Assembly (NCBI GenBank): GCA_964403785.1
Contig: CAYOHM010000053.1
Span: forward strand, 1-13,124
Source of the DNA: MGBC120314 sp964403785
GTDB taxonomy: Bacteria; Bacillota; Clostridia; Lachnospirales; Lachnospiraceae
DNA: 13,124 nucleotides
Reading direction: 5' to 3'
Below are positions 1 to 6,502 of this stretch, piece by piece. The notes below the pieces were generated by a model. The model was not told where the DNA came from, did no database searches, and saw nothing but the letters and a program-made list of their open reading frames with translations. The position numbers and the translations under genes were made by a program. Numbering within the stretch: position 1 is the stretch's first letter; the number at the start of each line of letters is the position of its first letter.

Positions 1-170
1 GCCGTATCCTCCGCAGCCGCCGTGTCCGAAGCCACGCTGTCCGTAGCTGAGGTGGCGTAAATCTCGTCACTTAAGCTGTCATAAAAGCCAAAGCTGGAAG
101 TTAGGGGTGCGACTACCAGTGCAACAACTGAAACAGCAAATATTTTATTTGCGATATGTGTTAGCTTCAT
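1..170 (-). CDS. Secreted protein, N-terminal part only (cut by window edge)
   Basis: Only the first 56 complete codons lie in the window; the gene continues past position 1. The translation begins MKLTHIANKIFAVSVVALVV, a signal peptide with a short basic start and a hydrophobic core (about residues 9-22). It is followed by an Asp/Ser/Thr/Ala-rich stretch (SATDSVASDTAAAEDTA) that looks like a flexible extracellular linker. A signal peptidase I site after IYA (about residue 39) is possible. No lipobox cysteine is visible, so it is probably not a lipoprotein. The start is well supported: GGAGG lies 7 bases upstream. It begins 10 bases after the stop of the preceding minor prepilin gene, so it is almost certainly co-transcribed with the pilus operon and may be a pilus-linked surface protein. 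Function unknown. Confidence 0.75.
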   Translation of the reverse strand, partial: MKLTHIANKIFAVSVVALVVAPLTSSFGFYDSLSDEIYATSATDSVASDTAAAEDT

Positions 171-180
171 CTTAATCCTC

Positions 181-825
181 CTATCTGTCCAATGCCTTGT
201 ACTCAGTTCCGTTTATTGTTACCTTATCCAATCTGTTTCGGCAGCTCGCTGTGATTTCAAACTTGGAAGTCGCAACGCCATGCTTGATTGTAAATTCTAT
301 CTTGAGTTTTACGGGATTGCCGACCACCATTTCCGGCTCAGCCGTCGGGTCTGCCGGAGCCGCGGGGTCTGCGGGGTCCGCAGTCGGGTCCGTTGCGGTA
401 GCTGTTTCAACCTCTACGGTAAAGTCCATCAGCTCGTCTGAGAGCAGATATTTCTCGTCAGCGTAGACAGCCGGCTCAGTATCATCCTGAAATGTTACCA
501 TATACAGCGAACCGGGATTCGTGCCATCGCTGGTAAAATAAAGAATCCTCTGATCTTCCTTTGAGCCTTCCTTATAGAGCTTAAATGTGCCCTGCGTCTT
601 ATCGTCGCTCACCGTAAAATCCATCGCGGTTGCCTCCATAACGCACTCGGTTATGTAATTTGTAACTATCTGAGCTTCGTTCTGAAGCTCCACCGCCGCT
701 GTTTCCTTTTCAAAATACTTTGTAGCACCGACAAGCATTCCTGTCGCCGTCATCATAAGCACTGACATAATTCCGGTTGCAACGATTAACTCAATCAGAG
801 TAACACCCTTATTATTCATCCTCAT
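181..825 (-). CDS. Minor type IV prepilin, PilW/GspJ-like, with Asp-Pro-Ala repeat loop
   Basis: A 214-residue prepilin. The leader MRMNNKG is followed by VTLIELIVATGIMSVLMM, a class III signal with cleavage after Gly7, Val as mature residue 1 and Glu at mature position 5. The helix runs to about residue 45 (YFEKETAAVELQNEAQ), the amphipathic stalk typical of the GspJ/PilW/ComGF branch. The rest is a beta-rich globular head. Residues 146-165 form a low-complexity DPTADPADPAAPADPTAEPE segment that interrupts the head. Two cysteines (C61, C195) could form a disulfide. A weak AGGTG site lies 4 bases before ATG1; the second ATG (codon 3) is also possible. It is the last of four consecutive minor prepilin genes, 59 bases after the previous one. 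By analogy with GspJ it probably belongs to the pilus tip/initiation complex; the J assignment is inference from size, helix pattern and position. Confidence 0.85.
   Translation of the reverse strand: MRMNNKGVTLIELIVATGIMSVLMMTATGMLVGATKYFEKETAAVELQNEAQIVTNYITECVMEATAMDFTVSDDKTQGTFKLYKEGSKEDQRILYFTSDGTNPGSLYMVTFQDDTEPAVYADEKYLLSDELMDFTVEVETATATDPTADPADPAAPADPTAEPEMVVGNPVKLKIEFTIKHGVATSKFEITASCRNRLDKVTINGTEYKALDR
331..390 (-). repeat. In-frame Asp-Pro-Ala/Thr coding repeat in minor prepilin
   Basis: This stretch encodes residues 146-165 of the 214-residue prepilin, with units of the form DPTA, DPA, DPAA, DPTA. At the DNA level it is an imperfect GC-rich repeat: GGGTC/GGGGTC recurs every few codons on the + strand, in contrast to the AT-richer flanks. 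Such repeats can change length by slippage. The segment is probably a proline-rich surface loop or spacer. Confidence 0.75.
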
Positions 826-884
826 AAAACACCTACCGACCTTTTAATCTAAATTAAAGTTAATAAACAACTTGAATCTGCACA

Positions 885-1373
885 TTAATTTGACTCAATC
901 TTACCGGTTAAATAGTATAAACGCAAGGTTCTTGAGCCGCTGGTCATATTTACCGAAATATCGGAATACCCCGCCGATACATCTACACCGTTTATACTCT
1001 TTACTGCACCGGTGCTCTTGGCAAATTTGATTGAGGTAAGCGGGTTACCATCAACAGTAATGCTGGTTACACGCTCATTCAGCACATCCTCTGCCACTAC
1101 TTCAACAGGACTTGAGGCATCCAGCTGATTCGTGCTGGTTAAAACATATTTGCCGTTTTCATTGGTTGATACAACAAATTCCCAATCTCCGGCTCTCGCC
1201 ATTGAATATGTACGACTTGAGGTAATGGCTGAATATAAAGTTTTTGTCGCTTGTTTTATATTTCCTCTGGTTAAATAACCCGCCGCAGACGCCGTTAAGG
1301 TTGCCAGAACAGCCATAATGCCTACAACAACAAGCAGTTCAACAAGTGAAAAACCCTTATTATCTAACTTCAT
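885..1373 (-). CDS. Minor type IV prepilin, GspH/FimT-like
   Basis: A 162-residue prepilin. The leader MKLDNKG is cleaved after Gly7, and the mature protein starts FSLVELLVVVGIMAVLATL, with the conserved Phe1 and Glu5. After the hydrophobic helix (residues 8-32) comes the stretch AAGYLTRGNIKQATKTLYSA, followed by SSRTYSMARAGDWEFVV. This 'SR..A' helix leading into a first strand is the pattern of GspH/FimT minor pseudopilins, as are the short head and the beta-strand-rich remainder. It starts 15 bases after the stop of the 842-residue protein gene, with GAGGAGG 7 bases before ATG. Likely role: a tip or initiation-complex pilin next to the GspJ-, GspK- and GspI-like neighbours. The prepilin call is certain; the H-type assignment is moderate. 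Confidence 0.88.
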   Translation of the reverse strand: MKLDNKGFSLVELLVVVGIMAVLATLTASAAGYLTRGNIKQATKTLYSAITSSRTYSMARAGDWEFVVSTNENGKYVLTSTNQLDASSPVEVVAEDVLNERVTSITVDGNPLTSIKFAKSTGAVKSINGVDVSAGYSDISVNMTSGSRTLRLYYLTGKIESN

Positions 1374-1388
1374 CCCTATACCTCCTCA

Positions 1389-3917
1389 TTAATATCTGCG
1401 CCAGTTATCATAGTAAATAACATCCGAATAATCAAGCTGGTCTATCGAATCACCATATGCCGTAAGTGAAGTTGCACACGGATAGAATCTGAATACATCA
1501 CTTCGAGGACCTACCTCCGAGCTTGTCGGAACGTATGACTGTTCAGCGGTAAGCACTCCCTCTACAACATCAGGAGAGCTGTACAGCTCACCCGAGCCGG
1601 ACACCGTAATCCTTCCGGTTGCAATTATAAGACCCGTAAATGAGCCCTTAACTACCGCATCACCGTTTACAACCACAACACCCTTGTGCGTATAGCTTGT
1701 AACATCCGCCTCACCGCCGTAGGAATTAATATAAACCAAATCTCCGTCAGCATGGCTTCTGCTCCATACTCCGCCGCCGTCAGCCGCATACAGCTGAAGC
1801 TTCGTGGTATCGATAATATTATCAACCGCAGAACGGTTAAGATACTGATTTACAATAGCCCTCGAGGTTGAAGGATAAGCTGTGGAATCAATATTATTCT
1901 TATAAATCAAATCCTTACATACAACATTGCTGAAATCAACTACAATCTCATCATCAGGAACCGGCACAAGTATACTCTTCATAAGAAGATACTTATTACG
2001 AAGGTTCATGCTGTCAATAACAACATCCGCAACACCCGAAGCACTTGCAGTACCTGCCTGCTCACCGCCGTTTGCCGTTACAATCGCACCTGCGGTAAAC
2101 ATAGAGGATGCCGAAGCCGATACAAGTGAGGCTGCCGTCTCATTCATATCCGAAAGAGCCTTGAGCACCTTCTCACGTGTCGCAAGGAGTACCGAATCCG
2201 TTGATGAAGAATTAAGAACATTCTTCACATAATTGCCCTGTGCGGAGGTACTCTTAAAATTAAGGTAGTAGAAAGCATACTCACTGCCGTTAATCGTATA
2301 ATTCCTTACTATGAACGGATACTCTCCGTCCGCTGCCATATTCTTAAGATAGCTGTATCCGAAGAAGTCAGTCAGACCGCTTGCAATCGCAGCCTGGTCA
2401 GCCGTATAGGTAATACCCGAGCCTGACACCTTGACAGGATTGCCAATCTTAGTTCCCGTTGTTGCATACATATAATCATCAGGTACAAGATACATAACCT
2501 GTGTACCCTTTACGGTAATTGATTCACCCGTGCGGTACAGTGTACCCTTATTCTTAAAATTAAGGTAGGCAAGACCATTTACGCTGAGCACATCCAGACC
2601 GCTAAGGCTTACTGATGACTTATTGCCGTTTACCATAATGGCACTACTTGAATTCTGTGCCGTATTGGAGGTTGTACTGCTGTTGGTGCTGTAACCGTAA
2701 TATGAGCCGCCGCTTATAATGGCAGTACTGAAATCACCGTCAAGCTGCAAATCATCCTGAATGTAAAGCTTTGTCGAGCTCGTTGTAAAGGTAGAACCCG
2801 TTGCAGTTCCGTCATAATCGGTTTCTGCCATATTAAGAATCACGCTGTTGCACCAGAGCTTTCCACCGTGAACAGCCATATAACTCGGATTTGTAAGCGT
2901 ACTGTTGACCGTAACATTATCGGTAGCTACAATCGCCAGTGGCTCATATCTGTTTGCACCATTTTCATAAAAATGTACCTGTGCACCCGAGTTTATCTGA
3001 ATACCGTACTTAAAGCCTGATGAATAATCATCAAAATCCTCATTCTGTGCAACTACACCATTGGTGCCTGCGGATACACAGCCGTGTACTCCCTCATTAA
3101 CACCGTTAAATACCATTGCATCATTTGAGATAAGCACATAATCAAGGAAGGTATCAATATCCGAAGATGCACTTACAGGATTTGCAAAGGTAAAATCCCA
3201 ATCAGGGTAACGGATAACAATATCAAAGGTATAGTCCGATTCGTAATTATTGGAAGACTTGATATAGGTCAAATGCACATCATTAATTATAATAACAGGG
3301 TATGCTGTCTGAAGCGAAACCTCGTCATACTCAAGACAGCCCGGAGCCGTTCCCAGAGCCGCCTCAACCTCAACCTTGGTAAGACCCGCAGGTATACAGT
3401 AAATATCACCGTTTACAGAAGCCTCAACCTGTCTTGAAGCAGGGTCTGACGGGTCAACGATTGACTGTATTCTGGCAGTCATTCCGTTTGTAGGGTCGGA
3501 CACCTGCGAACTTGCATTATCAAACTTAATAGGAAGCTTAAGAGCCGTATCCGAAACACCTGCCGCCTCAAGCTTTAAATAAATGAGCATATTCTTATAA
3601 TACAGGTTCATAAGGTAGTTGTTCATACTGTCCTTACTTGTGATACTGCCTGAATTAATGTTACCCATGGTGGATACATATGCCTCACCCAGAATGCCGA
3701 CTGCGTTCATACCGAACTCATTGTATATCTTACTTGTATATTCCTCGCCTTCATAGAAGTTTTTCTTTGAAAGATAATCAACATTCTTCATTTTGAAGCC
3801 GGCAACTGAAAGAGCCGTTATAAGTGTAGCCAAAAGACCAATGAACATTACACTAACTAATACAAAAAGCATAGTCGAACCATCATTATTCTTCTTCGCA
3901 AATAAAAACTTCTTCAT
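1389..3917 (-). CDS. Giant minor pilin lacking Glu5 (GspK/PilX/PilK-like) with beta-helix-like region
   Basis: An 842-residue protein. The N-terminus MKKFLFAKKNNDG is followed by STMLFVLVSVMFIGLLATLI. This is a class III-type signal with probable cleavage after Gly13, but mature residue 1 is Ser and position 5 is Phe (F18), not Glu. Loss of Glu5 is characteristic of GspK and related tip pilins. After the helix, NFYEGEEYTSKIYNEFG (residues 53-69) recalls the 'FY.AE.G' helix of PilX-type pilins. The very long remainder is rich in Ser/Thr/Gly/Asn/Val and beta strands. Residues 746-776 (GVVVVNGDAVVKGSF and following) look like right-handed beta-helix rungs. The C-terminus ends YYDNWRRY. Six cysteines could form disulfides. 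It starts 2 bases after the preceding stop with a perfect AAGGAGG, indicating tight co-translation. It is probably the distal tip subunit, perhaps an adhesin; the tip role is inferred. Confidence 0.85.
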   Translation of the reverse strand: MKKFLFAKKNNDGSTMLFVLVSVMFIGLLATLITALSVAGFKMKNVDYLSKKNFYEGEEYTSKIYNEFGMNAVGILGEAYVSTMGNINSGSITSKDSMNNYLMNLYYKNMLIYLKLEAAGVSDTALKLPIKFDNASSQVSDPTNGMTARIQSIVDPSDPASRQVEASVNGDIYCIPAGLTKVEVEAALGTAPGCLEYDEVSLQTAYPVIIINDVHLTYIKSSNNYESDYTFDIVIRYPDWDFTFANPVSASSDIDTFLDYVLISNDAMVFNGVNEGVHGCVSAGTNGVVAQNEDFDDYSSGFKYGIQINSGAQVHFYENGANRYEPLAIVATDNVTVNSTLTNPSYMAVHGGKLWCNSVILNMAETDYDGTATGSTFTTSSTKLYIQDDLQLDGDFSTAIISGGSYYGYSTNSSTTSNTAQNSSSAIMVNGNKSSVSLSGLDVLSVNGLAYLNFKNKGTLYRTGESITVKGTQVMYLVPDDYMYATTGTKIGNPVKVSGSGITYTADQAAIASGLTDFFGYSYLKNMAADGEYPFIVRNYTINGSEYAFYYLNFKSTSAQGNYVKNVLNSSSTDSVLLATREKVLKALSDMNETAASLVSASASSMFTAGAIVTANGGEQAGTASASGVADVVIDSMNLRNKYLLMKSILVPVPDDEIVVDFSNVVCKDLIYKNNIDSTAYPSTSRAIVNQYLNRSAVDNIIDTTKLQLYAADGGGVWSRSHADGDLVYINSYGGEADVTSYTHKGVVVVNGDAVVKGSFTGLIIATGRITVSGSGELYSSPDVVEGVLTAEQSYVPTSSEVGPRSDVFRFYPCATSLTAYGDSIDQLDYSDVIYYDNWRRY

Positions 3918-3919
3918 GA

Positions 3920-5365
3920 TTAGTCCTCCTTAACTGTATTAATCTCAGCTCTCTTATTTCCGTCTAAATCAAACAATTCTATCTTTAATTCGTATGAATT
4001 AACATTCGTTTTGCCGTATGAGTTTGTCAGATATTCCTTTCCGGTAATATCCGACGATTTCTCAATTATCTCTTTACTGTTGGTATAGAGCTTAAATATA
4101 TCCTTGTTGCCGTCATACTCACAATCCTCAACCGTCATAGTAACCGACGGATTGTAAAGACTTGCAACCTCCTGCGTTACGAGGAAGGTTCTTACTATAT
4201 TGGTAGCGCCAGAACCGGAATAATCAAAGGTAATCTTATCGTTTGCAACTCCGCCCGACTTATCCGAATACATATCAAAAGGTGTATATAATATGTAGAG
4301 ATATGCTACCTTGTCACCCGAGCCGTCCTTTTTATATGTGTACTTCGGCTCCATATCATCCGTTGACAAATCGGAGTCAACATTCAAAATACCGCCAAAG
4401 CTGCCCTTAAGACCTGACTGACCGGTCATTTCCTCTGGCAGTGTTTCCTCGTAGGTAACAGTGTACTTAGAGCCCGAATGTTTAACTTCATAGGTTGATG
4501 TCGCTCCGTCAACCGCCGAAAGCTCTCCGCTTGACACTACATCCTTAAGGCTGCCGGCTGAATTTCCGTTTCCGTAAACAAGCTCAAAATCAAAATTAAA
4601 TGTAAAGGAAACCGTAACAACATATGAGTATGTGACATCATCACCCGTGGTATCGGCTTCTATCCTTATATCCGTGGTCTTAACAAGCTGATTCTCATTT
4701 GTAATATTGGTAAGCGGAATGTACTTCTCCGAAAACTTGGAATCCATATCCGCAACATTTATCTGGTTTGCCGCAAGAGGAATCAGTGAATTCTTCTTTT
4801 CAATATCATTTTTGATTACCTGATACAGGTCATTTACAACACGGCTGTCATACTGGTTAATATCCTCTGAAACAACCACGCAGGTGCCGTCATAGATATT
4901 TGTCACCTCCGGTACGATAAAGGTATTCGTTCCAACCGAAGGGTCCACCTCATAGAAGTAGGTGACATCCTGATTCTGCTTGTAGGTAGTTCCAAGTCCC
5001 GGCTTGCTTGCATCGCTTACCGGCGTCATAGTGATATTGGCAGTAAACTGTGATTCACTCGCTGCTGACCTTGCACTGTACGTGAACGGAACATTCGTAA
5101 ATTCAATGGAGGTAACAGCCCCCGCAGCATCCTTATTGATACTGCCCGTATAATTACTCACAAGCCAGTCTACGGAGTGCGACTTGAACTCTTCGGCAAC
5201 ATACTGACCGACATCCTCTGCCATCTGAAGTGTCGAGGTCTTGCTGTGAATTCTTGCAGAATTCGTAAATCCGATAAAAATCGTGGTACCCGTAATTGCA
5301 AGAACTCCTATCGCCACTATCAATTCAATTAATGAAAAACCATCATTACCTTTTAGAGATTTCAT
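3920..5365 (-). CDS. Large minor type IV prepilin, possibly GspI/PilV-like
   Basis: A 481-residue prepilin. I choose the ATG at 5365 (MKSLKGNDG leader, cleavage after Gly9). GAGGAG (5373-5378) lies 7 bases before it, whereas the upstream in-frame ATG at 5392 has no ribosome site. The mature start FSLIELIVAIGVLAITGTTI carries Phe1 and Glu5. The stalk helix continues through ARIHSKTSTLQMAEDVGQYV, where the 'A..V.QYVAEEF' pattern is reminiscent of GspI/PilV. The remaining roughly 400 residues form a beta-rich, Ser/Thr/Asp-rich extracellular region, far larger than classic GspI (about 120 residues). The gene starts 30 bases after pilO and ends 2 bases before the giant E5-less pilin gene, so the two products are likely made in step and may assemble together. 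The prepilin call is very safe; the I-type assignment is tentative. Confidence 0.88.
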   Translation of the reverse strand: MKSLKGNDGFSLIELIVAIGVLAITGTTIFIGFTNSARIHSKTSTLQMAEDVGQYVAEEFKSHSVDWLVSNYTGSINKDAAGAVTSIEFTNVPFTYSARSAASESQFTANITMTPVSDASKPGLGTTYKQNQDVTYFYEVDPSVGTNTFIVPEVTNIYDGTCVVVSEDINQYDSRVVNDLYQVIKNDIEKKNSLIPLAANQINVADMDSKFSEKYIPLTNITNENQLVKTTDIRIEADTTGDDVTYSYVVTVSFTFNFDFELVYGNGNSAGSLKDVVSSGELSAVDGATSTYEVKHSGSKYTVTYEETLPEEMTGQSGLKGSFGGILNVDSDLSTDDMEPKYTYKKDGSGDKVAYLYILYTPFDMYSDKSGGVANDKITFDYSGSGATNIVRTFLVTQEVASLYNPSVTMTVEDCEYDGNKDIFKLYTNSKEIIEKSSDITGKEYLTNSYGKTNVNSYELKIELFDLDGNKRAEINTVKED

Positions 5366-5372
5366 ACTCACA

Positions 5373-5378
5373 CTCCTC
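5373..5378 (-). promoter_or_regulatory. Ribosome binding site deciding the start of the 481-residue prepilin
   Basis: GAGGAG on the minus strand, 7 bases before the ATG at 5365. The longer in-frame ATG at 5392 has no purine-rich site in the preceding 20 bases, and it would place nine extra residues before a leader that is already normal in length. Confidence 0.75.
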
Positions 5379-5395
5379 AACCCGCTAATCATCTG

Positions 5396-6502
5396 CTAAC
5401 GATAAATCTTAATATCCCCTGTTCGTGATACTACCTGGAATCTCGGTGAGGATGTGTCATCACCTGATACCAGTACATTAAGCTGCATATCGGAATTATT
5501 AACAAGCGTAGCCTTAACACCAACCTTATCATTGTTGCTGCTGCGAACTGAGCTGACAACAAGGAGGTCAAGCGTACTGCCCGGCTCAAAGGAAACGCCC
5601 TTCTCGTAATTTTTAGCCGGATATGTGTCATCGCCAAGCTTATATGAAACAGTGTACTTACCCGCTGTGCCGTCAACCGTAATTGTAAGCTCTGCGGTTT
5701 CATTCTTATCTGTGCTGAGTGAATCCTTAGCCTTGGAATCATTGGTGGTTCCAACGATAACCGCATCAAGAGTTGCATCATCAGCGTTAATAACCGTACA
5801 AATATCATAATCTGAAAGAATGTAGCTGCCTGAAGCTGCACTCGTCTGAGTATTGCTTACAACTGCATCCGAATCAAATACATTGCTTACACCTGTCGGA
5901 AGTGAAATGCTTACCTCAGGCTCGCCAAAATCCTCTGCATCCGATGCAAGAGAATAATGCTTTAACTCGATAGAGCCCTGAATGAGCTGTAAATCTTCCT
6001 TATACTTTACATCAACCGTGTCAATAACGGTCTTACTGTTAATTGCAAGTATCTCGGAAAGAAGCTTTTTAAACTGATTGTAGTCGCCTTCAAATTCAAT
6101 CTCGGTTGCGTTCTCCACACCTTTTAAATCAGCCTCGGAGGTAAACTCATATACAACCACCGGCTCTGAATTATCCATGGACTTAATCCACAGCTCTGAA
6201 TTTGTTTCAATATCACTTATGGTCTTGATGAGGTTTTCCTGATTGAAGCCCTCCTCATAGTCTGCAAGAATGGCAGCTCTGTCCGTCTTGTACTTCTCGG
6301 TCATATTGATATACTCATTACGATTCTTCTGAAGCTCAATCAGCTCTGAGTACTCATCATTGTACTCCTTTGTCTTGGCCTTATAATCCGATGTCTGGTC
6401 ATTAAAATTTCTAAAGCCGAAGAAGTAAGCAGCTGCAAGAATAGCAACGGCTGCAACAAAATATAATATCTTTTTATCCTTTTCAGAAATACCACTACTC
6501 AT
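5396..6502 (-). CDS. pilO: PilO-like pilus alignment protein with extra C-terminal domain
   Basis: A 368-residue bitopic membrane protein. A short cytoplasmic start (MSSGISEKDKK) precedes one membrane helix (about residues 12-30) and a charged coiled coil (about 36-80, YKAKTKEYNDEYSELIELQK). A ferredoxin-like PilO core follows at about 90-184, including EIEFEGDYNQFKKLLSEILA (134-153), which matches the 'f.G.y..l..fl..l' pattern of PilO. PilO partners PilN in the membrane alignment complex, linking cytoplasmic PilM and PilC to the growing pilus. Typical PilO ends near residue 200; here about 165 more residues follow. These include a TGVSNVF segment (203-209), then a beta-rich region at 225-368 that ends SRTGDIKIYR. 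The start codon overlaps the 3' end of pilMN by 8 bases, indicating translational coupling. The order pilMN-pilO supports the call. Confidence 0.85.
   Translation of the reverse strand: MSSGISEKDKKILYFVAAVAILAAAYFFGFRNFNDQTSDYKAKTKEYNDEYSELIELQKNRNEYINMTEKYKTDRAAILADYEEGFNQENLIKTISDIETNSELWIKSMDNSEPVVVYEFTSEADLKGVENATEIEFEGDYNQFKKLLSEILAINSKTVIDTVDVKYKEDLQLIQGSIELKHYSLASDAEDFGEPEVSISLPTGVSNVFDSDAVVSNTQTSAASGSYILSDYDICTVINADDATLDAVIVGTTNDSKAKDSLSTDKNETAELTITVDGTAGKYTVSYKLGDDTYPAKNYEKGVSFEPGSTLDLLVVSSVRSSNNDKVGVKATLVNNSDMQLNVLVSGDDTSSPRFQVVSRTGDIKIYR

Noticed and set aside
197..466. Plus-strand open frame opposite the 214-residue prepilin (SAGSAV-rich)
   Set aside because: Its Gly-Ser-Ala repeats are simply the reverse reading of the Asp-Pro-Ala repeat; there is no ribosome site.
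5366..5392. Upstream start for the 481-residue prepilin at 5392
   Set aside because: There is no ribosome site before it, whereas GAGGAG sits 7 bases before the ATG at 5365, which gives a usual 9-residue leader.
5431..5841. 136-residue minus-strand frame inside pilO
   Set aside because: It lies wholly within the well-supported PilO frame, has low-complexity Leu/Arg/Met composition and no ribosome site: a frame shadow.
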